Source: Streptomyces mashuensis
GTDB taxonomy: Bacteria; Actinomycetota; Actinomycetes; Streptomycetales; Streptomycetaceae
Assembly (NCBI RefSeq): GCF_014654785.1
Contig: NZ_BNBD01000002.1
Location: forward strand, 496,001 to 560,000
Direction: 5' to 3'
DNA length: 64,000 nucleotides
Positions 1-9,795 of the stretch are shown here, in pieces. Numbering within the stretch: the first letter of the stretch is position 1; each line of letters starts with the position of its first letter. The translations under genes were made by a program, and so were the position numbers. Below the pieces are notes generated by a model. It was not told where the DNA came from. It did not search any database and was given only the letters and a program-made list of their open reading frames with translations.

Positions 1-1
1 C

Positions 2-946
2 GGGGCGCTGCGCACCCGCCGCCGCGTCACCACGCTGCGCCCGGCCGCCATGGCCACGGGCCGCGGCACGCCCGCGGACACGCCGAACCGCACCGTCTAC
101 GACGCCCGGCACGTCGAGCACGTGCCCGGTACCAAGGTGCACAGCGAGGGCGACGCGCCCTCGCAGGACGCCACCGTGAACCGCGCCCACGCCGGGCTGG
201 GCGCCACGTTCGACCTCTACTTCAAGGTGTACGGCCGGCGCTCGATCGACGACTCCGGGCTGCCGCTGAACGCCACCGTCCACTACGGCCAGGGCTACTG
301 CAACGCCTTCTGGGACGGCGAGCGGATGGTCTTCGGCGACGGCGACAACGACCTGTTCCTCGACTTCACGCTGCCCGTCGACGTCATCGGGCACGAGCTC
401 ACCCACGGCGTCGTCCAGTACACCGCCAACCTGGAGTACTACGGGCAGCCCGGCGCGCTCAACGAGTCGCTCGCCGACGTCTTCGGCTCGCTGATCAAGC
501 AGTACGCGCTGGGGCAGACCGCCGCCGAGGCCGACTGGCTGATCGGCGACGAACTGCTCGGCCCGCACGTCACCGGCACGGCGCTGCGCTCCATGAAGGC
601 CCCGGGCACCGCGTACGACGACGACGTGCTCGGCAAGGACCCGCAGCCGGCGAGCATGGACGACTACGTGCGCACCAGCCGCGACAACGGCGGCGTGCAC
701 ATCAACTCCGGCATCCCCAACCACGCCTTCTACCTCGTGGCCACGGCCCTGGGCGGGCACGCGTGGGAACGGGCCGGCAAGATCTGGTACGCCACGCTCA
801 CCGGCGGGCAGCTGGCCTCCGACGCGTCGTTCGCGGACTTCGCCCGGCTGACCGCCGCCACCGCCCGCACGCTGTACGGCGAGGGCGACGAGGTGCGGGC
901 CGTGCTCAAGGCGTGGGGCCAGGTGGGGGTGACCGGAGCGGCGTGA
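2..946 (+). CDS. M4 family (protealysin-type) metallopeptidase, 5' end outside window
   Basis: Zinc endopeptidase of the thermolysin family M4, short protealysin-like type. The zinc motif HELTH lies at 392-406, and the third ligand Glu is in the downstream motif ALNESLADVFGS. A C-terminal catalytic half follows, with the family segment DNGGVHINSGIPNHAFY. The frame is open to the left edge, and the residues before the ATG at 50 read as family sequence, so the gene is cut by the window and position 50 is not its start. No signal peptide is visible in the part seen. The emfourin inhibitor gene follows 37 bases downstream on the same strand, the arrangement known for protealysin-like enzymes and their inhibitor. 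Confidence 0.93.
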   Translation, partial: GALRTRRRVTTLRPAAMATGRGTPADTPNRTVYDARHVEHVPGTKVHSEGDAPSQDATVNRAHAGLGATFDLYFKVYGRRSIDDSGLPLNATVHYGQGYCNAFWDGERMVFGDGDNDLFLDFTLPVDVIGHELTHGVVQYTANLEYYGQPGALNESLADVFGSLIKQYALGQTAAEADWLIGDELLGPHVTGTALRSMKAPGTAYDDDVLGKDPQPASMDDYVRTSRDNGGVHINSGIPNHAFYLVATALGGHAWERAGKIWYATLTGGQLASDASFADFARLTAATARTLYGEGDEVRAVLKAWGQVGVTGAA

Positions 947-983
947 ACCGCTGGAACGGCCCGTACGGGGTAGGCATGACGAC

Positions 984-1253
984 ATGCGTATCGTCATCAT
1001 CCGTACGGGCGGTTTCGCCGGGATCGAGCGCCGGGCCGAGCTGGACACCTGCGGCCGGCCCGACGCCACGCACCTAGAGGCGCTGGCCCACAAGGCCCTC
1101 GCGCCGGGCCGCGAGCCCCTGCACCCACGCGGGGTGCCCGACGGCTTCCACTACGAGATCACGGTGGACGGCCGCTCGGTGCACCTCGCCGACCCGCACC
1201 TCACACCGGAACAGCGGGAGCTGATCCGGACGGTACTGAAGGAGGGGGCGTAG
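984..1253 (+). CDS. emfourin-type protealysin inhibitor
   Basis: An 89-residue protein beginning MRIVIIRTGGFAGI, with a compact alpha/beta layout and the pattern of emfourin, the proteinaceous inhibitor of protealysin-like M4 peptidases. It lies 37 bases behind the M4 peptidase on the same strand, which is the usual context. The expected role is to hold the peptidase inactive in the producing cell. The family call rests on sequence pattern plus neighbour; inhibition itself is inferred. There is no signal peptide, so it would act in the cytoplasm unless co-exported. Confidence 0.8.
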   Translation: MRIVIIRTGGFAGIERRAELDTCGRPDATHLEALAHKALAPGREPLHPRGVPDGFHYEITVDGRSVHLADPHLTPEQRELIRTVLKEGA

Positions 1254-1264
1254 GGCGATCTGCC

Positions 1265-1408
1265 CTAGAAGCCCAGCTTCCGCAGCTGCTTCGGGACCAC
1301 TCTGTCTGCCACCCTCGCGGGCGCTTCGCTGGCTTCGGGCGGCTGCGCCGGCCTCCGGCCGGCGGTTCCGGCCGGCCTAGAAGCCCAGCTTGCGCAGCTG
1401 CTTCGGGT
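1265..1408. repeat. direct duplication of the last ~31 bases of era
   Basis: The segment covering the era stop codon and its last codons (1377-1408) occurs a second time at 1265-1296, in the same orientation and with a single mismatch over about 31 bases. The two copies are 112 bases apart. The extra copy lies in non-coding DNA between the emfourin gene and era. Duplication of a gene's 3' end is the footprint expected of an integrated and later lost element, or of a local duplication. No integrase is present here. Confidence 0.8.
1355..1375 (-). terminator. hairpin terminator behind era
   Basis: CCGGCCGG, five-base loop, CCGGCCGG: an 8-bp GC stem placed directly behind the era stop codon (1377-1379) in the direction of era transcription. 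There is no T-tract, as is common in Streptomyces. Confidence 0.55.
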
Positions 1409-2318
1409 CCCGCTGCCAGTCCTTCGCGACCTTCACATGCAGGTCCAGGTAGACCGGCGTGCCCAGCAGCGCCTCGATGTGCTTGCGGGACTTCATGCCG
1501 ACCTCCTTCAGGCGCGCGCCCTTGGGGCCGATGATGATGCCCTTCTGGCTGGGGCGCTCGATGTAGACGTTGGCGTGGATGTCCAGCAGCGGCTTGTCCG
1601 CGGGGCGGTCCTCGCGGGGGAGCATCTCCTCCACCACGACGGCGATGGAGTGCGGCAGTTCGTCCCGCACGCCCTCCAGCGCCGCCTCGCGGATCAGCTC
1701 GGCGACCATGACCTGCTCGGGCTCGTCCGTGAGGTCGCCCTCGGGGTACAGCGGCGGGCTCTCCGGCAGCATCGGCGCGATCAGGTCCGCCAGCAGGGCG
1801 ACCTGCTTGTCGCCGACGGCCGAGACCGGGACGATCTCCGCCCACTGGATGCCCAGCTCCTCGCCCAGCTGCTGGATGGCGATCAGCTGCTCGGCGAGGG
1901 TCTTGGAGTCGACCAGGTCGGTCTTGGTGACGATGGCGATCTTGGGGGTCTTCTTGATGCCCGCCAGCTCACCGGCGATGAACCGGTCGCCGGGGCCGAT
2001 CTTCTGGTCGGCGGGCAGGCAGAAGCCGATCACGTCGACCTCGGCCCACGTGGTGCGGACCACGTCGTTGAGCCGCTCGCCCAGCAGGGTGCGCGGCTTG
2101 TGCAGACCCGGGGTGTCGACCAGGACGAGCTGGGCGTCGGGGCGGTGCACGATGCCGCGCACGGTGTGGCGGGTGGTCTGCGGCCGGTTGGAGGTGATGG
2201 CGACCTTCGTCCCCACCAGTGCGTTGGTCAGGGTCGACTTGCCCGCGTTGGGGCGGCCGACGAAGCACGCGAAGCCCGCGCGGTGAGGGGCCTGGGAGGC
2301 GGAGGAGGCACTGTCCAT
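1377..2318 (-). CDS. era: GTPase Era
   Basis: Era is an essential GTPase that binds 16S rRNA and assists 30S ribosome maturation. The N-terminal G domain shows G1 GRPNAGKS, G3 DTPG and G4 TKTD. The C-terminal KH RNA-binding domain has the loop IIIGPKGARLKEVG and the family-typical end QLRKLGF. About 313 residues from the ATG at 2318; an in-frame ATG at 2327 adds three residues. It belongs to the conserved actinobacterial block with ybeY and phoH, all on the minus strand. The last 31 bases are duplicated downstream. Confidence 0.97.
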   Translation of the reverse strand: MDSASSASQAPHRAGFACFVGRPNAGKSTLTNALVGTKVAITSNRPQTTRHTVRGIVHRPDAQLVLVDTPGLHKPRTLLGERLNDVVRTTWAEVDVIGFCLPADQKIGPGDRFIAGELAGIKKTPKIAIVTKTDLVDSKTLAEQLIAIQQLGEELGIQWAEIVPVSAVGDKQVALLADLIAPMLPESPPLYPEGDLTDEPEQVMVAELIREAALEGVRDELPHSIAVVVEEMLPREDRPADKPLLDIHANVYIERPSQKGIIIGPKGARLKEVGMKSRKHIEALLGTPVYLDLHVKVAKDWQRDPKQLRKLGF

Positions 2319-2376
2319 GCCCCACATTGTCCCCGATCCGCCGCGCGCGGCGGACCAGCGGCTCCGCAGCCCTTGA

Positions 2377-2730
2377 TCAGCCGGCGGTGAGGGCCCCGCG
2401 TACGGTGCCGTCCGGCCCGGCGAGCAGCACCGGCGTGCCGGGGCCGCCCAGGTCGCGTACGGCGGCGCGGTCCTCGTCCGGCACGGCGCCGGCCTCGGAG
2501 ACCACCGCCGCGGCCTCCAGCGACCGCGCGCCGCTGGACGCCGCCATCGCCACGGCGGCGCGCAGCGCGCTCAGCCGCAGCGACTCCAGCTCCACGGTCC
2601 CGGCAACGTACGTACGGCCCGTCTCGTCCCGTACGGCCGCGCCCTCGGCGACGCCGTTGCGGGCCCGGGTGGTGCGGGCCAGGGTGATGAGCTTGCGGTC
2701 CTCGGGGTCCGTCACGTCCGTCTCCGTCAT
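2377..2730 (-). CDS. cytidine deaminase-like protein without catalytic zinc residues
   Basis: A 117-residue protein with the order and size of small cytidine deaminases (DETGRTYVAGTVELESLRLSA, then an alpha-helical stretch and a short C-terminal strand region). Where active enzymes have a Cys/His-Ala-Glu zinc motif and a PCxxC motif, this protein has TVELESLRLSALRAAV and no cysteine at all. It is therefore unlikely to deaminate cytidine. It lies 58 bases upstream of era on the same strand and probably shares its transcript. The family assignment is moderate; the loss of the active site is seen directly. Confidence 0.65.
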   Translation of the reverse strand: MTETDVTDPEDRKLITLARTTRARNGVAEGAAVRDETGRTYVAGTVELESLRLSALRAAVAMAASSGARSLEAAAVVSEAGAVPDEDRAAVRDLGGPGTPVLLAGPDGTVRGALTAG

Positions 2731-2746
2731 GCGAGGAGCATAACGA

Positions 2747-3679
2747 TCAGCTCGCGGCCGAGGAGACCGCCGAGGAGACCGTCCCCATCGCCGCCCGGCG
2801 GCCCTCCGGGGAGGTCAGCCACGCCACCTTCTCGGCCGTGCCCGTGCCGGCGACGGGGTTGTGCAGCACGATCGTCAGGTCCGGCCGGGACGGGACGCGC
2901 AGCGGTGTGCTCTCCAGGTACAGCCGGCCGGCGACGGGATGGTCGATCTCCTTCACCAGCTGCCCGCCGGCCTGCACGTCGCCGCGCGCCCACATCTCGG
3001 CGAACTCCGGGCTCTTTTCGGAGAGTTCGCCGACGATCTGCTGGAAGCCCTCGTCCTCGCAGTGGTCCGTGCAGGCGGCCCGGTACTGCGCCACGACCCG
3101 GCGGGCGTTCGCCTCCCAGTTGCCGGCGCGGGCACGGTAGACGGGGTCGGTGAAGAAGTCGATGAGGCAGTTCTGCCGCAGGCTCGGGCGGAACGCCAGC
3201 ACCAGGCGCGCCGCGTCGTTGTAGGCGATGTTGTTCCAGTAGGCGTCCATGATGTGCGCCGGGTGCGGCATCCATGCGTCGATGAGCCGGTGCAGGCCGT
3301 CGCTCAGCTCCCCCGGCTCGTCCACCGGGCGCGGCAGCGGCGGGTTGAGCCCGGCCAGCACGTACAGGTGGCGGCGTTCCTCGCCGCTGAGCCGCAGCAC
3401 GCGGGCGACCGCGTCGAGGACCTGCGGCGAGACGGTGATGTCGCGGCCCTGCTCCAGCCACTGGTACCAGCTGGCGCCGACGCCCGCGAGAACGGCGACC
3501 TCCTCGCGGCGCAGCCCCGGCGTGCGGCGGCGCGGCCCTCCGTCGGGCAGCCCGGCCTCGGCCGGGCTGACCCGCGCCCTGCGGCTCATCAGGAACTCGC
3601 GCAGCTCCTGGCGCCGGTGTGACTTCGTCGCGGCGGTCAACGGCTTCCCCCTCGTCGCTGATGGTGCGGCCACCACCAT
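2747..3679 (-). CDS. helix-turn-helix regulator, MmyB-like ligand-binding type
   Basis: About 310 residues. The N-terminal Xre-type HTH carries the signature RRRTPGLRREEVAVLAGV...WYQWLEQGRDI. The rest matches the MmyB-like domain found in many Streptomyces regulators (DAYWNNIAYNDAARL, then RARAGNWEANARRVV and PVAGRLYLEST). The ATG at 3679 gives a normal length; a shorter version could start at the Met of MSRRARVSPAEAGL. The family usually controls a neighbouring redox or small-molecule enzyme gene. The DoxX gene ends 32 bases upstream on the same strand, so the two may be cotranscribed. A second paralogue lies at 32547-33470. Confidence 0.88.
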   Translation of the reverse strand: MVVAAPSATRGKPLTAATKSHRRQELREFLMSRRARVSPAEAGLPDGGPRRRTPGLRREEVAVLAGVGASWYQWLEQGRDITVSPQVLDAVARVLRLSGEERRHLYVLAGLNPPLPRPVDEPGELSDGLHRLIDAWMPHPAHIMDAYWNNIAYNDAARLVLAFRPSLRQNCLIDFFTDPVYRARAGNWEANARRVVAQYRAACTDHCEDEGFQQIVGELSEKSPEFAEMWARGDVQAGGQLVKEIDHPVAGRLYLESTPLRVPSRPDLTIVLHNPVAGTGTAEKVAWLTSPEGRRAAMGTVSSAVSSAAS

Positions 3680-3711
3680 AAGCGCCGGCCTGGCCGCCCT
3701 CGGCCCCGCCG

Positions 3712-4164
3712 TCAGCCCCGCCGGAGCCGCCGCAGCCGCCACGGGCAGCAGCCGTGCCGGCGGGGCGCCGTCGCGGTGACCAGGAGGCCGCCCAGCACCG
3801 CGAGGTTGCCGTAGAAGGCCACCCGGTGCTGGGCGCGGCGGGCGGGGTCGGTCTCCTTCCAGAACGCGTGCCCGGCCAGTGTGGTGGGGACCAGGCTCGC
3901 CGCCAGCGCCAGGGCGGAGGCGCGGGGCAGGACGCCCGCGCCCAGGAGCGTGCCCGCCCCCAGGTGCAGGGCGCCGTTGAGCCGTACGAGGGCCGCCGCG
4001 TCGCGCGGCAGGACCGGTACCCACTCGGCGATGGCCAGCGCCACGGGCGCGGCCGTCGGCGCGACGGTCTCGGGGCGGGCGACGGTCTGGACGCCGCTGG
4101 TGACGAACGGCGCGGCCAGCAGGGGCCGCGCCATCGCCCGCACCACGTTTGCGAAAGCTGCCAT
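3712..4164 (-). CDS. DoxX family membrane protein
   Basis: About 150 residues with four hydrophobic segments, the DoxX arrangement: an N-terminal MARPLLAAPFVTSGVQTV, a middle ALVRLNGALHLGAGTLL and a late FYGNLAVLGGLLVTAT. DoxX proteins are small inner-membrane proteins associated with redox homeostasis; the exact activity is unsettled. The last ~20 residues are Arg-rich and unlike the family's usual tail, so a late frame change cannot be excluded. The start was set at the ATG at 4164 because the family begins a few residues before the first membrane helix. Confidence 0.75.
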   Translation of the reverse strand: MAAFANVVRAMARPLLAAPFVTSGVQTVARPETVAPTAAPVALAIAEWVPVLPRDAAALVRLNGALHLGAGTLLGAGVLPRASALALAASLVPTTLAGHAFWKETDPARRAQHRVAFYGNLAVLGGLLVTATAPRRHGCCPWRLRRLRRG

Positions 4165-4229
4165 TCCGCAGGATTTCCCCCGGAAGGGGACGGGGAATCC
4201 GTCCCGCACCCGCATTCCCCCGGGAGGGC

Positions 4230-5537
4230 TCAGCCGGGGGTGGCCGCTTCGCGCACCGGCTCCACCAGCACCGTGACGATCTTGTTCCGGCGGCCCGCCG
4301 CCGCCTCCGCCGTCAGGCGCAGCGCCGTCAGGGCCGGGTCCGTGCCGCGCTCGGCGAGCGGCACCACCGCCGTCGCCCCGGCGATCGGCACCCGGCCCAG
4401 GGACTTCGCCAGCATGCCGCCGACCGTCTCGACGTCCTCGTCGTCCAGGTCCTCCAGGCCGTACAGCTGGCCGAGGTCGCCCAGGTCCAGCCGGGCGGTC
4501 ACCCGGAAGCGGCCCTCACCCAGCTCCTCCACGGGCGGCAGCTCCCGGTCGTACTCGTCGGTGATCTCCCCGACGATCTCCTCCAGGATGTCCTCGATCG
4601 TGACGATGCCGGCCGTGCCGCCGTACTCGTCGATCACGACCGCGCAGTGGTTGCGCTGCTGCTGCATCTCGCGCAGCAGGTCGCCCGCGTTCTTCGTGTC
4701 GGGCACGAACACCGCCGGCCGCATCGCCGTGGAGACCAGCTCCGACTCCGCGTCCCGGCTGATGTGCGTCCGGCGCACCAGGTCCTTCAGGTAGACCACG
4801 CCCACGATGTCGTCCTCGCTCTCCCCCGTCACGGGGATGCGCGAGAAGCCGGAGCGCAGGGCGAGCGTCAGTGCCTGCCGGATCGTCTTGCCGCGCTCGA
4901 TGACCACGAGGTCCGTGCGCGGCACCATCACCTCGCGCACGAGGGTGTCGCCCAGCTCGAAGACCGAGTGCACCATGCGGCGCTCCTCGTCCTCGATCAG
5001 CGACTCCTTCTCGGCGAGGTCGACCATGGCCCGCAGCTCCGCCTCCGAGGCGAAGGGCCCCATGCGGAAGCCCTTGCCGGGCGTGAGGGCGTTGCCCAGG
5101 AGGATCAGCAGCCGCGGCACCGGGCCCATGATCCGGGCCAGCGGCAGCAGCACGTACGCGGCGGCCGTGGCCGTGCCCAGCGGGTGCTGGCGGCCGATGG
5201 TGCGCGGCGAGACGCCCACGGCCACGTACGAGACGAGGACCATCACGGCGACGGCCACCGTCAGCGCCTGCCACGTCCGCGCGAACTCCTCCAGGCAGAC
5301 GTACGTGACGAAGACGCCGGCCGCCATCTCGCAGGCGACCCGGACCAGCAGCGCCACGTTCAGGTACCGCGTGGGGTCGGTGGCCACGGCCAGCAGCTTC
5401 GCGCTGCCGCGCCGCCCGAGCCGGGCGGCCTCCTCGGCCCGGAACCGGGTGGTCCGGGCGAGGCCGGCCTCGGCACAGGCGGCCAGCCACGCGACGACGA
5501 GCAGCAGGACCGCGGCGGCGATCAGCCGGCCGGTCAC
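4230..5537 (-). CDS. hemolysin family (CorC/HlyC, CNNM-CBS) membrane protein
   Basis: 435 residues: an N-terminal CNNM/DUF21 membrane domain with three or four hydrophobic segments, a pair of CBS domains ([20 protein letters not shown] and [19 protein letters not shown] are hallmark segments), and a C-terminal CorC/HlyC domain ([18 protein letters not shown]). The family is linked to Mg2+/Co2+ efflux or homeostasis; 'hemolysin' is a historical label. The GTG start at 5537 overlaps the ybeY stop by four bases (GTGA), indicating translational coupling. It lies in the conserved phoH-ybeY-corC block. Confidence 0.93.
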   Translation of the reverse strand: MTGRLIAAAVLLLVVAWLAACAEAGLARTTRFRAEEAARLGRRGSAKLLAVATDPTRYLNVALLVRVACEMAAGVFVTYVCLEEFARTWQALTVAVAVMVLVSYVAVGVSPRTIGRQHPLGTATAAAYVLLPLARIMGPVPRLLILLGNALTPGKGFRMGPFASEAELRAMVDLAEKESLIEDEERRMVHSVFELGDTLVREVMVPRTDLVVIERGKTIRQALTLALRSGFSRIPVTGESEDDIVGVVYLKDLVRRTHISRDAESELVSTAMRPAVFVPDTKNAGDLLREMQQQRNHCAVVIDEYGGTAGIVTIEDILEEIVGEITDEYDRELPPVEELGEGRFRVTARLDLGDLGQLYGLEDLDDEDVETVGGMLAKSLGRVPIAGATAVVPLAERGTDPALTALRLTAEAAAGRRNKIVTVLVEPVREAATPG

Positions 5538-6031
5538 GTCAGCGTGGGCGCCGGGGAGGGACCTGTGAGGCCGCGCTCGGCCCGCCAGCCGTCGACGATC
5601 GCCGCCTGGAGGCCGAACATCTCGGCCTTCTCGTCGGGCTCCTCGTGGTCGTAGCCGAGGAGGTGCAGCACGCCGTGGACGGTGAGCAGCTGGAGCTCCT
5701 CGTCCATGGAGTGCCGGGTCGGCGCCTCCTCGCCCTGCTTCTTCGCCACCTCGGGGCAGAGGACGATGTCGCCGAGGAGGCCCTGCGGCGGCTCGTCGTC
5801 GTCCTTGGCCGGCGGGCGCAGCTCGTCCATGGGGAAGGACATCACGTCCGTGGGACCGGGCAGGTCCATCCACTGGATGTGCAGCTGCTCCATGGCGTCG
5901 GCGTCGACAACGATGACCGAGAGTTCGGAGAGCGGGTGGATGCGCATCCGGGCCAGGGCGTAGCGGGCGACGTCGAGAATCGCCTGCTCGTCGATGTCCG
6001 TACCGGATTCGTTGTTGACGTCGATTGCCAT
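5534..6031 (-). CDS. ybeY: endoribonuclease YbeY (rRNA maturation factor)
   Basis: 165 residues. The family zinc motif H-x3-H-x5-H is seen in [11 protein letters not shown], preceded by [11 protein letters not shown] and [11 protein letters not shown], both typical of YbeY. It acts in 16S rRNA 3'-end maturation and 70S ribosome quality control. It sits 13 bases behind phoH and overlaps the CorC-type gene by four bases, so the three are probably one operon. Length and start agree with the family. Confidence 0.96.
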   Translation of the reverse strand: MAIDVNNESGTDIDEQAILDVARYALARMRIHPLSELSVIVVDADAMEQLHIQWMDLPGPTDVMSFPMDELRPPAKDDDEPPQGLLGDIVLCPEVAKKQGEEAPTRHSMDEELQLLTVHGVLHLLGYDHEEPDEKAEMFGLQAAIVDGWRAERGLTGPSPAPTLT

Positions 6032-6044
6032 CGTGTACCGGGCT

Positions 6045-7049
<1,005 letters not shown>

Positions 7050-7204
7050 GGGCCGGCTCTCGGGCCTGCTCATCCCTCTTTCTGTGTCCGTAGCCTCGGG
7101 GTTCCTCGGAATTCCAGGGTACGACGGCGCCCGGCCGGGCAGGAAAGGTATTTCCCCCCTCCGGACGCCCGCAGGACGCCCACCGGCCGCCCCCGCCCCC
7201 GCCG

Positions 7205-8341
7205 TCAGGCCCGGCGGAAGCCCAGCGTCGGCAGCGCCCGGCGCAGCGGCCAGGGCCGGGCGGCGGCGGGCAGCACGCCGTCGAGGAAGGCGTAGCGGCG
7301 CAGCGTGGCCGGGGACTGGTCGTCGAACGAGCGCACGTGCTGCCACCAGGCGGCGATCTCCACCCAGCCGGGCGCCGACAGCGACCCGCCGAACTCCTGG
7401 ACGGAGAGGGCGGCGGTCAGCCCGGCGAAGGCCAGCCGGTCGGCCAGCGGCCACCCGGCGAGGGCGCCGGTGACGAAGCCGGCCACGAAGACGTCCCCGG
7501 CGCCGGTGGGGTCCAGGGCCTCCACCGTGATCGCGGGCACCTCGGCGGTCTCGCCGGTGCGGCCGTCCACCGCGTACGCGCCCCGCTCCCCCATGGTCAC
7601 CACGGCCAGCGGCACCTTGTCCGCGAGGGCGCGGGCGGCGGCGCGCGGGCAGTCGGTGCGGGTGTAGCGCATGGCCTCCTCGGCGTTGGGCAGGAACGCC
7701 TCGCACCGCTCCAGGACGGCCAGGTCCGCCGGGTCCCAGCGGCCGCTCTCGTCCCAGCCGACGTCGGCGAAGACGCGGCTGCCGCGGCGCGCGGCCCGTT
7801 CGATCCACTCCTGCGGCCGGCCCGGCTCCAGCAGCGCCACGCAGGCCCGCGCGGGTGGCGGGCACTCGGGGGCGGGTTCCTCGGGCGGCGGGGCCTCGTG
7901 GCCGTGCGAGACCATCGTGCGTTCGCCCTCGTACGCCATGGAGACGGTCACCGGCGAGTGCCAGCCGGGCACGACGCGCGACGGCGTCAGGTCGATGCCC
8001 TCGCCCTGTTCCAGGGCCTCCCAGCAGTACTCGCCGTACTTGTCGTCGCCGAAGGCCGCCGCGAGCGAGGTGCGCAGGCCCAGCCGGGCGAGGGCGGTGG
8101 CCATGTTGGCGATGCCGCCGGGGCTGGAGCCCATGCCGCGCGCCCAGGACTCGGTGCCGCGCACGGGGGCGGAGTCGAGGCCGGTGAAGATGATGTCGAG
8201 GAAGACGGTGCCGGTGAGGTAGACGTCCGTGGCCGGGTCCGCCTCCGAACGCACGTGCGCGAGCGGGTCGAGGACCGGTGCGGTGGCCCCGGCGGGATCG
8301 GCCGGGCCACCTGTTCCTGCCGGGGGCGTGGGGACCTCCAT
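7205..8341 (-). CDS. PfkB family carbohydrate kinase
   Basis: 378 residues of the ribokinase/PfkB fold. The N-terminal signature SPGGIANMATALARLG and the C-terminal anion-hole and catalytic-base motif DPTGAGDVFVAGF are both present. It phosphorylates a sugar or sugar-like substrate with ATP; the substrate cannot be read from sequence. It is divergent from a GH4 6-phospho-glycosidase gene across only 79 bases, suggesting the two share a regulatory region and perhaps a carbohydrate pathway. The N-terminal ~40 residues are Pro/Ala-rich and probably disordered. Confidence 0.88.
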   Translation of the reverse strand: MEVPTPPAGTGGPADPAGATAPVLDPLAHVRSEADPATDVYLTGTVFLDIIFTGLDSAPVRGTESWARGMGSSPGGIANMATALARLGLRTSLAAAFGDDKYGEYCWEALEQGEGIDLTPSRVVPGWHSPVTVSMAYEGERTMVSHGHEAPPPEEPAPECPPPARACVALLEPGRPQEWIERAARRGSRVFADVGWDESGRWDPADLAVLERCEAFLPNAEEAMRYTRTDCPRAAARALADKVPLAVVTMGERGAYAVDGRTGETAEVPAITVEALDPTGAGDVFVAGFVTGALAGWPLADRLAFAGLTAALSVQEFGGSLSAPGWVEIAAWWQHVRSFDDQSPATLRRYAFLDGVLPAAARPWPLRRALPTLGFRRA

Positions 8342-8420
8342 GCTCGCTCGTCGCTCCTCTCGGGGGGATGCACGGGTGCGGGTCCGGACAGTGTGCCCGA
8401 TGCTGCGGTACGTTCCGGCC

Positions 8421-9749
8421 ATGAGGCTGACGATTCTCGGCGGTGGCGGTTTCCGGGTGCCGTTGGTGCACCGGGCCCTCCTGGACGACGCCCGGCGGCA
8501 GGCCGCGGGGCGGTGCGACGAACTGGTGCTGCACGACACCGATCCCGGACGTCTCAGAGTGATCGAATCCGTGCTGGCGGCCCAGGCCGCGGCGGTGCCC
8601 GGCGGGCCCGCCGTGTGGACCACGACGGACCTCGACGAGGCCCTGCGCGGCGCGGACTTCGTGTTCTCCGCGATCCGGGTCGGCGGCACCGCGGGCCGGG
8701 TGCGCGACGAGCGGATCCCCTTGTCGGAGGGGGTGTTGGGGCAGGAGACGACGGGCGCCGGCGGGGTGCTGTACGGGCTGCGGACGATCCCCGTGGCGCT
8801 GCACATCGCCCGGCGGGTGGCGGCGGTGGCGCCGCAGGCGTGGGTCATCAACTTCACCAATCCGGCGGGCATGGTGACGGAGGCGATGTCCGCCGTCCTG
8901 GGTGACCACGTGATCGGTATCTGCGACTCACCCGTGGGGCTGGTGCGGCGCGCCACGCGCGCCCTCGGCGTGGACCCCGACCAGGTCGGCTACGACTACG
9001 TGGGGCTCAACCACCTCGGCTGGCTCCGGTCCTTGACGAACGGCGAACGCGACCTGTTGCCCGGGCTGCTGGCGGATGACGAACGGCTGAATTCCTTCGA
9101 GGAGGGCAAGCTCTTCGGCGCCCGCTGGCTGCGCGCGCTGGGGGCGCTGCCCAACGAATACCTGCACTACTACTACTTCCGCCGGGAGACGCTGCGGTCG
9201 GTGCGCGAGGCCGGGCAGACGCGCGGCGAGTTCCTGGACGGGCAGCAGGGCGCGTTCTTCGCGGAGGCCGCGCGCACGGCGTCGCCGCGCGAGGCGTACG
9301 AGCTGTGGCAGCGGACGCGGCTGCGGCGCGAGGAGACGTACATGGCCGAGAGCCGGGCGGCCAGCGGCGGCTGGGAACGCGACTCGTGCGACCTGGAGGG
9401 CGGCGGCTACGACCGCGTGGCGCTGGCGCTGATGCGGGCCATCGCGGGCGACGAGGGCGCCCGGCTCATCCTCAACGTGCGCAACGGCACGACGGTGCCG
9501 GCGCTGGAGCCGGACGCGGTGGTGGAGACGGTCTGCCAGGTCGACTCCAAGGGCGCGCACCCCCTGCCGTGCGCCCCCCTCCGGGAGGACCAGCTGGGGC
9601 TGATGCTCCAGCTCAAGGCGGTGGAAAGGGCGACGATCGAGGCGGCGCGGAGCAACAACGCGGACGCGGCGCTGCGCGCGCTGGCCCTGCACCCGCTGGT
9701 GGACTCCCCGGCGGTGGCGGAACGCATCCTGGAGCGGGCGGAAGGGTGA
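8421..9749 (+). CDS. GH4 family 6-phospho-beta-glucosidase
   Basis: 442 residues. The N-terminal NAD-binding motif is LTILGGGGFRVP. Metal-site residues typical of GH4 are present: Cys168 in GICDSPVGL and His198 in GLNHLGW. GH4 enzymes cleave phosphorylated beta-glucosides by an NAD- and Mn2+-dependent oxidation/elimination mechanism. It is divergent from the PfkB kinase. The hairpin behind it separates it from the convergent dehydrogenase gene. Confidence 0.92.
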   Translation: MRLTILGGGGFRVPLVHRALLDDARRQAAGRCDELVLHDTDPGRLRVIESVLAAQAAAVPGGPAVWTTTDLDEALRGADFVFSAIRVGGTAGRVRDERIPLSEGVLGQETTGAGGVLYGLRTIPVALHIARRVAAVAPQAWVINFTNPAGMVTEAMSAVLGDHVIGICDSPVGLVRRATRALGVDPDQVGYDYVGLNHLGWLRSLTNGERDLLPGLLADDERLNSFEEGKLFGARWLRALGALPNEYLHYYYFRRETLRSVREAGQTRGEFLDGQQGAFFAEAARTASPREAYELWQRTRLRREETYMAESRAASGGWERDSCDLEGGGYDRVALALMRAIAGDEGARLILNVRNGTTVPALEPDAVVETVCQVDSKGAHPLPCAPLREDQLGLMLQLKAVERATIEAARSNNADAALRALALHPLVDSPAVAERILERAEG

Positions 9750-9753
9750 CGGC

Positions 9754-9792
9754 GAACGCCGGCGGGCCGCCCCTGCGGCCCGCCGGCGGTTC
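9754..9792. terminator. bidirectional terminator between GH4 gene and dehydrogenase
   Basis: Long GC-rich inverted repeat: GCCGGCGGGCCGC (9758-9770), loop CCCT, GCGGCCCGCCGGC (9775-9787), extended by GAAC/GTTC on the outside. It lies between two convergent genes ending at 9749 and 9796 and can serve both. Confidence 0.85.
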
Positions 9793-9795
9793 CCG

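Noticed and set aside
1265..1376. A small gene between emfourin and era
   Set aside because: Frames here are extensions of the repeated era end and Arg-rich noise without a start or ribosome-binding site.
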